DNA from: Catellatospora sp. TT07R-123 | Lineage (GTDB): Bacteria > Actinomycetota > Actinomycetes > Mycobacteriales > Micromonosporaceae | Assembly: GCF_018327705.1 (NCBI RefSeq) | Contig: NZ_BNEM01000002.1 | Span: 2,852,001 to 2,916,000 of the forward strand | DNA: 64,000 nucleotides | Direction: 5' to 3' | Shown: positions 24,182-32,368 of the stretch, in pieces | How the letters are laid out: each line of letters opens with the position of its first letter | Position numbering within the stretch: the stretch's first letter is position 1 | The notes under the pieces: generated by a model | Databases searched by the model: none | What the model was told of the DNA's origin: nothing | What the model saw: the letters and a program-made list of their open reading frames with translations, nothing else | Program-made: the position numbers and the translations under genes

Positions 24182-26548
24182 TCAGCTGCCACCTCCTTCG
24201 ATGGGCCGGGTCTTCGGTCGGCGGGACAGGATGGGGCCGATGGCCCCCGCCAGCCCGCCGAGGATCAGGAGGGCCGCCAGCGCGTAGCGGCCCGTGGGTG
24301 AGGTGGGCTGCGCGGGCGTGGCACTCATCGGCGCCAGTCCCACGTCGGTCGGGGTCGGTGAGGGCACGGGCGCGACCGACTGGCCGCTGCCGGATCCGCT
24401 GCCCGAGCCCGAACCACTGCCCGAACCCGAGCCCGACGACGTGTGCGTCGGGGACGGGCTGCGCCGGGTCGGCGACGGCGAGACGACCACCCCGGTCCCC
24501 GCCTCCTGCTCGACCCTGGTCGCGACCGTGCGGGTCGCGGCGCGCAGCTGCTCGGGCAGCGGCGCGTAGCCCTCGGGGAGCTGGCCCGCGCCGACGCCCG
24601 GGACCTGCCCGTCGCCGGCGGCGTAGCGCAGGAACGTCGCGTAGTCGCGCCCGGCCGCCTTGGCCAGCGCCTTGGGCGCGGTCGCGGCGAACGACACGAT
24701 CGTCAGCGGGTACGCCGCGGCGTCGGTCGTGTTCGGGTTGGGCGACACCACGTTCGGCACCGCCGTCGGGACCATCGCGGCCACCCCGGCCAGCAGCGAC
24801 TGCGCCGTCGGCGCCACGAACTGCCCGGCCGCGTTGCGCAGCTTGGCCACCGGCAGGCCGTAGCGGGCCGCGCTGGCGCTGTCGGTCACCGTCAGCACCG
24901 CGCGCAGGCCGCCGAGCTGCGGCGGGACCTTCTTCCACGCCACCGGGTCGCTGGTGGTGTCGTAGAAGCGGGTCAGCGTGTCGCCGCGGCTGGCCGCGCG
25001 CGCGCCGTCGTGGAAGTCGGTCGTGTACGGGTGGGCGTCCTGGGTGCACGGCGTGCCCGGCTGCCCGGCGTCGCAGAACGGGTCCTGCTTCGGGAAGTCG
25101 CTGCGCGGCAGCACCAGTTCCTTGTAGTGCGGGTTGACGATCATCCCGTGCTCGTCGGGCGTGCCGTCGAGGAACGCGCGGGCCTGGGCGTCGCCGTTCA
25201 CCCACGCCCACAGCACCCCGGCCGCGTCGGTGGGGATCAGCGGCATCAGCGCGTCGGGCAGCGCGGTGAGGAACGAGTCCTGCCGGAACTCCGGGTTGAG
25301 GGTCAGGAACTCCTCGTCCTCGGTCATGTCCGACGGGTTGCCCGCCAGCTCCTGCTCGGCGAAGAACGCCCCGAACCGGTACGACTGCGTCAGCAGCTTG
25401 GCCACCAGCCGCGCGGTGAGCTTGACGTCGGTCATGCGCTCGCCGTCGCGCAGGCGCTGCTGCGGGTCGCCGACCGGGTTGGCCGACCGCTCCACGTTGA
25501 ACGCGATCACCACCCCGGAGACGGCGACCGGCGCGTACACCAGGGGGCGGGCCGGGTCGACGGTGTCGGGGTCGGCGGCGCGGCCGGTGAAGACCATGCC
25601 GGGGTCGGCCGAGACGACCTGGCGGCGGGCCGTGTCGTCGGAGACCTGCGAGAAGCCGTACACGGTGGTCGGGGTGCACAGCGAGCGCTGCCAGCGGTTG
25701 ACCGCCTCGCGCAGCGGCTCGTGGCCGACCATGCGCCGCTCGTTGACGCCGATGGTGCAGGCCGTGCCGACCGGCTGGAACGTCAGCCGCACCGCCAGGG
25801 CGTGGGTGAAGTTGGACGCGCTCAGCGGCGAGGAGACCAGCCGGTGGTCGGGCTGGCCGGCGGCCGGGGTCGCGTCGACCTCGGCGGCGCCGCGCGGCAC
25901 GACCACCAGCCAGCAGGCGCGCGGCGCGACGGCGCCCTCGGGCACCTCGCCGCAGCCCAGGCCGGGTGCCTCGGTGACCGTCTGCACCTCGAAGAACGCC
26001 TCGCCGGTGCCGTCGGGACGGATCCGGGCGTACGGGATCTCGTTGGTGGTGTTGGCGTCGAAGTACTCGTTGCGCGAGCCGATCACGTCGGGGGCGCCGG
26101 TCGCCGGGCGGAACGGCACGTACCGGCCCGGGGTGGCGTACACCTCGTTCGGGTCGACCAGCGTGCTGCCGTAGTCGACCTGCCGCGAGTTGGCGAAGCT
26201 GCCGCCACGGGTGTCGGTGAACAGGCCGCCGAACTGGCACTTCTCCCGCTGTGGCGTCTCCTCGTCCCCCCAGCACTGCATGATCTGGAGGAAGTCGGTG
26301 TCGAACCGGCCGTAGTCGGGCGCGGTCGGGCGGCCGCCGGTCCAGGTCAGGTGCACGGTCTGGTTGACCAGCGCCTCGGTGATGTCGACGGTGACGGCCA
26401 GGTCGGCGTACGCGCCGGTGCCGTTGACGGTCACCGCCGAGCCCGCCTCGTCGGCGGCGGCCGGGGCGTTGTTGACCGGCGAGGGGGTCACCGCGAGCAC
26501 GAGGCCCGCGAGCATGGCCGCGACGGCCAGGACGAGTCTGAGTCTCAC
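24182..26548 (-). CDS. Large membrane-anchored PstS-like surface protein
   Basis: 788 aa from GTG 26548, overlapping the pstS stop (GTGA). Signal peptide (LRLVLAVAAMLAGLVLAVTP), then an N-terminal beta-rich domain of about 250 residues (VTVDITEALVNQTVHLTWTG; Cys pairs), then a binding-protein-like region (VYAPVAVSGVVIAFNV, LTARLVAKLLTQSYRF, LPRSDFPKQDPFCD, YPLTIVSFAATAPKALAKAA) resembling the second lobe of PstS. A stalk with ten or so Ser-Gly repeats leads to a C-terminal helix (ALAALLILGGLAGAIGPIL) and a basic tail. It is therefore a long, membrane-tethered protein reaching into the wall. The ligand is unproven; phosphate or a phosphorylated compound is the natural guess from its operon. 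Confidence 0.75.
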   Translation of the reverse strand: MRLRLVLAVAAMLAGLVLAVTPSPVNNAPAAADEAGSAVTVNGTGAYADLAVTVDITEALVNQTVHLTWTGGRPTAPDYGRFDTDFLQIMQCWGDEETPQREKCQFGGLFTDTRGGSFANSRQVDYGSTLVDPNEVYATPGRYVPFRPATGAPDVIGSRNEYFDANTTNEIPYARIRPDGTGEAFFEVQTVTEAPGLGCGEVPEGAVAPRACWLVVVPRGAAEVDATPAAGQPDHRLVSSPLSASNFTHALAVRLTFQPVGTACTIGVNERRMVGHEPLREAVNRWQRSLCTPTTVYGFSQVSDDTARRQVVSADPGMVFTGRAADPDTVDPARPLVYAPVAVSGVVIAFNVERSANPVGDPQQRLRDGERMTDVKLTARLVAKLLTQSYRFGAFFAEQELAGNPSDMTEDEEFLTLNPEFRQDSFLTALPDALMPLIPTDAAGVLWAWVNGDAQARAFLDGTPDEHGMIVNPHYKELVLPRSDFPKQDPFCDAGQPGTPCTQDAHPYTTDFHDGARAASRGDTLTRFYDTTSDPVAWKKVPPQLGGLRAVLTVTDSASAARYGLPVAKLRNAAGQFVAPTAQSLLAGVAAMVPTAVPNVVSPNPNTTDAAAYPLTIVSFAATAPKALAKAAGRDYATFLRYAAGDGQVPGVGAGQLPEGYAPLPEQLRAATRTVATRVEQEAGTGVVVSPSPTRRSPSPTHTSSGSGSGSGSGSGSGSGSGQSVAPVPSPTPTDVGLAPMSATPAQPTSPTGRYALAALLILGGLAGAIGPILSRRPKTRPIEGGGS

Positions 26549-28131
26549 GGCCGTCTCCGCAGGGTGCGGGCCAGCAGCGGCGGCAGCAGGACGACGGCGA
26601 CCAGGGTCGCGGCGGCCAGCAGCAGCATGCCGCGGCGGGTGGATCTGTCCTGGGCGGCGAGGTCGACGGTGGTCGCGGTGACGTCCCCGCCCGTCGCGCC
26701 GCCGCCGGTGCCGATCGGCTGGCCGGTGTCGGGGTCGATCACGGTGCCGCCGGTGCCGGTCCCCGTGCCCGTGCCCGTCCCGGTGCCGGTGCCCGCACCC
26801 GGGCTCGCCGACGCCCCGGGGCTGGCGCTGGCGCCACCGGTCGGCATGGCCAGCAGCGGCGTGTTGTACCGCGCGCCGCCGGTGCCGGAGGCGCACATGT
26901 CCAGGCCCTTCTTGTCGCAGTCCTTGGGCTGGGGCGCCTTGGTGGCCAGGGCGTTCTTGCCGTCGGGTGACAGGGTCGGGTTGTTGCAGCTGCGGCCGTC
27001 GATCGGTTTGGGCACCGCGCCGGGGATACGGTCGACCTGGGCCTTGCCCGCGGTGACCAGGTTGACCGGCAGCGGCGAGTAGCCCAGCGACTCGGCCTGC
27101 TGCTGGCCCTCGCACAGGAAGTAGTAGGCGAACGCGGCCAGGGTCCGGCCCTTGTCGAGGCTGAACGAGCCCTGGACCTGGTCCACCGGGATGATCATGT
27201 AGCTGTAGCTGGACAGCGGGTAGGCGCGGCGGTCCTCGGCGTCGTACACGCCTTCGAGCTTCTGGGTCAGGTCGCTCTTGATCTGCGCCTGGACCAGGGC
27301 CACCGCGACGCTGCTGGCGGTGGGCTCGATGTAGTAGCCCGCCTTGTTGAGCACCTTGGCGACCGGGAAGTTCAGGTTCACCGCGTACGAGTACTCGACG
27401 TAGGTGATGGTGCCGATGTTGCCGTCCTGCTTGACGTAGCCCGCGACGCCGTTGGAGCCCGACTGCGCGGTGAACCCCATGCCCGGCACCACCGGGAAGT
27501 TCGAGGTGAAGCCGCACGGGGTGGACCGGCCGGCCTTGCGGCAGTAGTCGTTCCACAGGTTCGGGTACTTCGTGGACAGCCACAGCGTGAACTGGGCCGA
27601 GGTGCCGGAGCCGTCCGAGCGCACCACCGGCACGATCTTGCGGGCGGGCAGGTTGAGCCGCGGGTTGTCGGCCTTGATGGCCGGGTCTGACCAGTTGGTG
27701 ATGACCCCGGTGAAGATCTTCGCGACGACCTCGCCGGACAGGCGCAGGTTGCTCACCCGGCTGTTGCCGATCTTCAGGTTGTACATCAGCGAGGTGCCGC
27801 CCGCGACGATCGGCATGTACGAGAACTTCGTGGTCGGCGGGTAGTCGGTCACGCCGCCGTCGGTCAGGCCGTACGGGATCTCGGAGACGGCGTAGTCGAC
27901 CACGCCGCTCTTGAACCGGTTGCGGCCGTCGGAGGAACCGGTGTCGGCGTAGCTGACCGTCATGCCGTACTGCTTGACGTTGCTGGCCCACTGGTAGACG
28001 GCCGGGCCGCTCCACGACGACCCCGCGCCGCTGATCGGCACGTACGTCACCGCGTACGCCGGGGCCGCCGGCAGCAGTGCTCCGAGCACCAGCGCCAGCC
28101 CGGCCGCGGCAGCCCGCCACCAGGTACGCAT
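26545..28131 (-). CDS. pstS: Phosphate-binding protein PstS, membrane-tethered form
   Basis: 528 aa. ATG 28131 overlaps the pstA stop by one base. Signal peptide (AAAAGLALVLGALLPAAPAYA), then the PstS core: ISGAGSSWSGPAVYQW, VDYAVSEIPYG, FTGVITNWSDPAI, VRSDGSGTSAQFTLWLS and GSNGVAGYVKQDGNIGTITYVEY, where the GSGTS and GSNGV loops bind phosphate. PstS is usually a lipoprotein of about 370 aa. This one has no lipobox and instead carries Ala/Ser/Pro and Gly-Thr repeat stalks, then a C-terminal helix (GMLLLAAATLVAVVLLPPLL) with a basic end. Anchoring is thus moved from the N- to the C-terminus. It delivers phosphate to PstC/PstA. Confidence 0.9.
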   Translation of the reverse strand: MRTWWRAAAAGLALVLGALLPAAPAYAVTYVPISGAGSSWSGPAVYQWASNVKQYGMTVSYADTGSSDGRNRFKSGVVDYAVSEIPYGLTDGGVTDYPPTTKFSYMPIVAGGTSLMYNLKIGNSRVSNLRLSGEVVAKIFTGVITNWSDPAIKADNPRLNLPARKIVPVVRSDGSGTSAQFTLWLSTKYPNLWNDYCRKAGRSTPCGFTSNFPVVPGMGFTAQSGSNGVAGYVKQDGNIGTITYVEYSYAVNLNFPVAKVLNKAGYYIEPTASSVAVALVQAQIKSDLTQKLEGVYDAEDRRAYPLSSYSYMIIPVDQVQGSFSLDKGRTLAAFAYYFLCEGQQQAESLGYSPLPVNLVTAGKAQVDRIPGAVPKPIDGRSCNNPTLSPDGKNALATKAPQPKDCDKKGLDMCASGTGGARYNTPLLAMPTGGASASPGASASPGAGTGTGTGTGTGTGTGGTVIDPDTGQPIGTGGGATGGDVTATTVDLAAQDRSTRRGMLLLAAATLVAVVLLPPLLARTLRRRP

Positions 28132-29273
28132 CACTTGCTCCCCTTCCGGTTTCGTCCGACGAGCCGCCCGACGAAGAACAGCACCACCACGACCACCATC
28201 AGCACGGCCGCGGCACCGAAGCCGCGCGTGACCATGTGCGGATGCGGCGAGCGGACCAGGTTGAACGTCACCAGCGGCAGGGACACCTGCGGGCCGGAGA
28301 ACGGGTCGAGGTTGAGGTTCGTGGTGAAACCCGCGGTGATGAGCACCGGCGAGGTCTCGCCGAGGCCGCGCGCGGTGCCCAGGATCAGCGCGGTGGCCAG
28401 GCCCGACCGGGCCGTCGGCAGCACCACGTGCCACGTGGTGCGCCACGCCGAGGCGCCCAGCGCCAGCGACGCCTCCCGCAGCGAACCGGGCACCACCCGC
28501 AGCACCACGTCGGCCGCGCGGATCACGATCGGCAGCATCATCACGCTGATCGCCATGGCCGCGGCGAACCCGGAGGTCGGCACGCCCAGGCTCAGGATCA
28601 GCGCGGCGTAGACGAACAGGCCGGCCACGATGGACGGCAGCGCGGTCATCGCCTCGACCACCATGCGCACGAACCGGGTGAACGCCCCGCGCGTCTCGGT
28701 CAGGAACACCGCGCAGGTCAGGCCCAGCGGCAGCACCACCGCCAGGGCGATGGTGATCTGCTCCAGGGTGCCGACCATCGCGTGCAGGATGCCGCCGACG
28801 CTCAGCGGGTCGAGCTGCTGGGTGACCGAGAGGTCCTGGGTGACGAAGTTGGGGCGCAGCGCGGCGCCCAGCCCCTCGGCGGCCGTGTACCAGATGATCC
28901 GGCCGAGCGTCACCAGCAGCAGGGCGCCGATGCCCCGGATCGCCACCGCGGCGACGCGGTCGCGGATGGTCGGTCCGGTCTCGTCGAGGGAGACCAGCGC
29001 CGCGTACACCGCGAGGAACAGCACGTAGGTGATCACCGCGAAGCCGATCACGCCGTCGAACGGGGCGATCCAGGTGAAGATGATCCAGGTGAAGCTGATC
29101 GCGGCGGCCAGGCTGCCGAGCACGGCGACCCGGTCGGCCGAACGGCCCGCGCTGGTGTCGCGGCGCACCTCCGGCGTCTGCGCCGGCTCGGGCGGGATGG
29201 TGGTCGTCACCGGCGGGACCGTGGTCGTCACGGGCGGGGCGTCGGTGGTCATGGGCGGGATGGCGGTGGTCAC
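28131..29273 (-). CDS. pstA: Phosphate ABC transporter permease PstA
   Basis: 380 aa from GTG 29273, one base after the pstC stop. Six membrane helices plus the permease-ATPase coupling loop EASLALGASAWRTTWHVVLPTARSG, preceded by MTALPSIVAGLFVYAALIL, the PstA-typical segment. The first 50 residues are an unusual Pro/Thr-rich repeat (PPVTTTVPPVTTTIPP) on the cytoplasmic side that normal PstA lacks. Two extra helices (residues 60-110) precede the core. It forms the membrane pore with PstC. Confidence 0.93.
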   Translation of the reverse strand: MTTAIPPMTTDAPPVTTTVPPVTTTIPPEPAQTPEVRRDTSAGRSADRVAVLGSLAAAISFTWIIFTWIAPFDGVIGFAVITYVLFLAVYAALVSLDETGPTIRDRVAAVAIRGIGALLLVTLGRIIWYTAAEGLGAALRPNFVTQDLSVTQQLDPLSVGGILHAMVGTLEQITIALAVVLPLGLTCAVFLTETRGAFTRFVRMVVEAMTALPSIVAGLFVYAALILSLGVPTSGFAAAMAISVMMLPIVIRAADVVLRVVPGSLREASLALGASAWRTTWHVVLPTARSGLATALILGTARGLGETSPVLITAGFTTNLNLDPFSGPQVSLPLVTFNLVRSPHPHMVTRGFGAAAVLMVVVVVLFFVGRLVGRNRKGSK

Positions 29274-29274
29274 G

Positions 29275-30291
29275 TCACACCTCGCTCTGGGCGCCGGAAC
29301 GGCTGCGGGCGATGACCATCGAGGCCAGGAAGTTGACCGCGAGCGTCACCAGGAACAGGGCGAAGCCCGCCGCCATCAGCGCCGAGGTGCCGAAGGGCGA
29401 GGCCGAGCCGTACTTGAGCGCGATCAGCGAGGAGATCGAGCTGGCACCGTTCTGGAGCAGGTGCGGCTGGATCACGAACACCGGCGAGATGATCATGTAG
29501 ATGGCGATGGTCTCTCCCATCGCGCGGCCGAGGCCCAGCATGGTGCCGCCGATCATGCCGCCGCGGCCGAACGGCAGCACGACGGTCCGGATCATGCCCC
29601 ACCGCGTGCCGCCCAGCGCGTACGCGCCCTCGCGCTCACCCAGCGGCGCCTGCGAGAACACCTCGCGCATGATGGAGGAGACGATCGGGGTGATCATCAG
29701 CGCGACCACCACGCCCGCGATGAAGCTCGACGACGTGAACACCGTCTGCGGCGACAGCGGATCGCCGGGGTCGTACCCGTCGACCCGGAGGAACGGAATC
29801 CACGAGCAGTACGTCGCCAGCCACCGCGACAGCCCGACGATGTTGGGTTGCAGCCAGTTCACGCCCCATAGTCCATATACGACACTGGGCACGGCGGCCA
29901 TCAGATCCACCAACCCGATGAGGAAGCGCTGCAGGCCGCCGGTGGCGTATTCGGAGATGAACAGCGCCATCCCGGTGGCCAGTGGCACCGCCAGGCTGAT
30001 CGCGACCAGCGCGATGAGGAAGGTCCCCACCAGCACCGCGGCGATGCCGAAGTTGTGGCTGTCGGGCTCCCAGTTCTGCGTGGTGACGAAGTCGGGACCC
30101 GCCTGGGAGACAGCCTCTCCGGCCCGGCCCGCCAGAAACAATCCGACGATCGCCATGATGGCCAGCACCACGGCGCCCGCGGTGCGCAGCAGCGCACGGA
30201 ACGCCAGGTCGGCGCCGCCACTGGGCGCCAGCCTGCGGCGCCGCTCGGCCTCGGCCGGGGCGTCCGGCTGCACCTGCACGGTCGCGGTCAC
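29275..30291 (-). CDS. pstC: Phosphate ABC transporter permease PstC
   Basis: 338 aa, GTG start with GGAGG 6 nt upstream. The PstC signature segments are TFLIALVAISLAVPLATGMALFISEYA, LMAAVPSVVYGLWGVNWLQP, and the coupling loop REGAYALGGTRWGMIRTVVLPFGRGG, followed by GLGRAMGETIAIYM. It is the first gene of the ten-gene leftward operon. Its promoter region faces that of the VWA/TelA operon and contains PHO-box-like repeats. Confidence 0.95.
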   Translation of the reverse strand: MTATVQVQPDAPAEAERRRRLAPSGGADLAFRALLRTAGAVVLAIMAIVGLFLAGRAGEAVSQAGPDFVTTQNWEPDSHNFGIAAVLVGTFLIALVAISLAVPLATGMALFISEYATGGLQRFLIGLVDLMAAVPSVVYGLWGVNWLQPNIVGLSRWLATYCSWIPFLRVDGYDPGDPLSPQTVFTSSSFIAGVVVALMITPIVSSIMREVFSQAPLGEREGAYALGGTRWGMIRTVVLPFGRGGMIGGTMLGLGRAMGETIAIYMIISPVFVIQPHLLQNGASSISSLIALKYGSASPFGTSALMAAGFALFLVTLAVNFLASMVIARSRSGAQSEV

Positions 30292-30366
30292 CCCGCACCT
30301 CCGAACCAGAGGAAATCAAGTCCGGATAGAGAGAATCCAAATCACCTTGCCGCCCGGCCCGGGTTG

Positions 30367-30384
30367 TGTGAACTGGAGGCGAAG
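30367..30384 (-). promoter_or_regulatory. Partial PHO-box-like repeats facing pstC
   Basis: On the minus strand CTTCGCC and GTTCACA are spaced 11 bp apart, matching the GTTCACC direct-repeat unit bound by PhoP in actinomycetes at 5 and 6 of 7 positions. It lies 76 bp upstream of the pstC start. I do not see a good third unit. Confidence 0.5.
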
Positions 30385-30617
30385 CGCGCACGTAACATGA
30401 CTCGGTAACGGGCATGTCACACAGGGACACCGAATCGTCATGACGACGGCCATGAGCGTCCACAACCGTGCCTGATCGGCAATAGCGGCTATCGCCGCAA
30501 GCCGACACACCAAGGGACGAGCCGCATCGCGGGGTCGTATGTCCGCTCGCCGACGATAGCCGATCGGGTGACAGCTGTGGCCGTCCGTCTCACACCACAT
30601 CGGATTATCCGGGCACA

Positions 30618-30654
30618 GTTCATGTTCCGTTTACCTCTCGTTCGCCTGTTTGCC
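30618..30654 (+). promoter_or_regulatory. PHO-box-like direct repeats facing the VWA/TelA operon
   Basis: GTTCATG (30618), GTTTACC (30629) and GTTCGCC (30640) are spaced exactly 11 bp apart, with a further GTTTGCC at 30648. Each resembles the GTTCACC unit of the actinobacterial PhoP box. TAGACG (30659-30664) downstream could be the -10. The coding start is GTG 30718. Confidence 0.65.
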
Positions 30655-30717
30655 CTGGTAGACGCCTGCTATCAAGGGATCGTCCAGCGATCAGGCAATA
30701 CAGACGAAGGAGAAGGC

Positions 30718-32355
30718 GTGCGCGTCAGGGTGCTGTCGGCGGTGGTGATGGCCTTCGCCCTGCTGGTGTCGGCGGGATGCGACGACTCGGCTGATCCGCC
30801 GAAGGGTTCGGCGACCTACAGCGGCGATCCGAAGTCGCTGTCCATCGTGGCCGGTTCGGAGCAGCAGAAGGTCCTCGACACGGTCGTCGCGCCGTGGTGC
30901 AAGGCCAAGGGCTACGACTGCCGGTTCACCCTCAAGGGCTCGGTGGACCAGGCCCGGCTGCTGGCGGGCGGTGACACCGCCTACGACGCGTACTGGTTCG
31001 CCAGCTCCGTCTTCTCCCAGATCGGCGACAAGGCCTCGGTGCTCCAGGACGTCAAGCCGATGTTCCTCACCCCGATCGTGTACGCGGGCTGGAAGAGCCA
31101 GATGCAGCAGCTCGGCTTCGTCGGCAAGTCCGACGTCGCCGTCGGCGACATCCTGACCGCCGTCGAGTCGGGCCGCACCAAGGTGTGGGTGACCAACCCC
31201 ACCCAGTCCAACTCCGGCGCGACCGTGCTGTTCGGCTTCCTCAACCACTTCGCCGGCAACGGCCCCGGCCAGCCGCTCACCCAGCAGCAGCTCGACTCCG
31301 ACAAGGTCGACGCGGGCATCACCCGGTTCATCCGGGCCATGGACGCCACGCCGCCCTCCTCGGGCACCCTGATGAACGACTGCCTGGCCCGGCCCGACGA
31401 CTGCCGCACCGTCTTCACCTACGAGGACCTGGTCATCGAGAAGAACCAGGAACTGGTCAAGGCCGGCCGCGAGCCGCTGTACGCGGTCTACCCGCGCGGC
31501 GCCCTGGCCATCAGCGACGCCCCGCTGGGCTTCCTGCCGCACCACAACGACGCCGACACCGGCAAGCGGGCCGCCTTCGGCGAGCTCCAGAACTACCTGC
31601 TCACCGACGCCGACGCCAAGGCCAAGCTGCTCACCCTGGGCCGCCGCCCGGCCACCAGCATCGGCCTGACCCTGGACAACCCGGACCTGGCCGTGTTCAA
31701 CCCCGACTGGGGCATCCAGGCCAACCTCAAGGAGCAGGGCATCGCGTACCCGTCGGTCGCGGTGATCCAGGCCGCGCTGAACCGCTACCAGACCCACTAC
31801 CGCAAGCCCGCCGACATCTACTACTGCCTCGACGGCAGCGGGTCGATGAACGACAACAAGGGCTGGACCGGCGTACGCGACGCCGCGCACCAGATCTTCG
31901 ACGCCGACCAGGCCGCGCTGAACCTGCTGCAGACCCACCCCGACGACGCCACCACGGTCACCATCTTCAACAGCGGCATCGCCGCGGGCCCGTGGACGGT
32001 CACCGGCAACGACGCGGCCAAGCTGCACAGCCTCACCGAGTCGATCGTCCGGCACGAGGCGGGCGGCGGCACCGACATGTACAGCTGCCTCATCCGCGCC
32101 GCCCAGGCGCTGACCGGCACCTCGACCGACCGCAAGCGCCTGGTGGTGGTGATGTCCGACGGCCAGTCCGGCACCGACAACCACGACACCGCCGTCGCCG
32201 CGCTGAAGGCCGCGAAGATCCCGGTCATCGCGATCGCGTTCGGTGACGACGCCGACCCCGGCCAGCTCAAGGAGGTCGCCGCCGCCACCGGTGGCGCGTT
32301 CGTCCAGCAGAACGACCTCGTCGCGGCGCTGCGCACCGCGGCCGGTTACAAGTGA
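30718..32355 (+). CDS. Lipoprotein with solute-binding and VWA domains
   Basis: 545 aa from GTG 30718, with AAGGAG 5 nt upstream; the frame extends to 30568 but without a ribosome site. A lipobox (LLVSAGC, C21) makes it an extracytoplasmic lipoprotein. Residues 40-340 form a type-2 solute-binding-like domain (LSIVAGSEQQKVLDTVVAPW, VWVTNPTQSNSGATVLFGFL). Residues about 365-540 are a von Willebrand A domain with an intact metal site (D372-G-S-G-S, a later GGGTDMYS, and VVVMSDGQSGTDNHD). This pairs ligand capture with metal-dependent protein binding outside the cell. It is first in a four-gene operon with 11-13 bp gaps. Confidence 0.8.
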   Translation: MRVRVLSAVVMAFALLVSAGCDDSADPPKGSATYSGDPKSLSIVAGSEQQKVLDTVVAPWCKAKGYDCRFTLKGSVDQARLLAGGDTAYDAYWFASSVFSQIGDKASVLQDVKPMFLTPIVYAGWKSQMQQLGFVGKSDVAVGDILTAVESGRTKVWVTNPTQSNSGATVLFGFLNHFAGNGPGQPLTQQQLDSDKVDAGITRFIRAMDATPPSSGTLMNDCLARPDDCRTVFTYEDLVIEKNQELVKAGREPLYAVYPRGALAISDAPLGFLPHHNDADTGKRAAFGELQNYLLTDADAKAKLLTLGRRPATSIGLTLDNPDLAVFNPDWGIQANLKEQGIAYPSVAVIQAALNRYQTHYRKPADIYYCLDGSGSMNDNKGWTGVRDAAHQIFDADQAALNLLQTHPDDATTVTIFNSGIAAGPWTVTGNDAAKLHSLTESIVRHEAGGGTDMYSCLIRAAQALTGTSTDRKRLVVVMSDGQSGTDNHDTAVAALKAAKIPVIAIAFGDDADPGQLKEVAAATGGAFVQQNDLVAALRTAAGYK

Positions 32356-32368
32356 CGGAGCAGCCCTG

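Larger units (their letters stand above)
30292..30717. promoter_or_regulatory. Shared 426-bp divergent control region, no gene
   Basis: This is the longest gene-free stretch in the window, between pstC and the VWA-lipoprotein gene. It holds PHO-box-like repeats on each strand (30367-30384 and 30618-30654) and a perfect 12-bp palindrome TCGTCATGACGA at 30435-30446, which could bind another regulator. I find no convincing open reading frame with a ribosome site in it. Confidence 0.6.

Noticed and set aside
24380..24435. Tandem repeat that could be mistaken for a CRISPR or satellite
   Set aside because: The repeats are coding Ser-Gly codons of the stalk of the 788-aa protein; there are no spacers or conserved repeat units. 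The GT-rich repeat near 26750-26800 in pstS is likewise a coding stalk.
24182..28120. A single 1312-codon protein reading through the pstS gene
   Set aside because: The upstream 520 codons are an out-of-frame shadow of pstS. The true start is GTG 26548, which overlaps the pstS stop and is followed by a signal peptide.
30568..30717. Earlier start of the VWA lipoprotein at 30568
   Set aside because: It would run through the PHO-like repeats and put 50 residues before the lipoprotein signal. GTG 30718 has AAGGAG at the right distance and a lipobox at residue 21.
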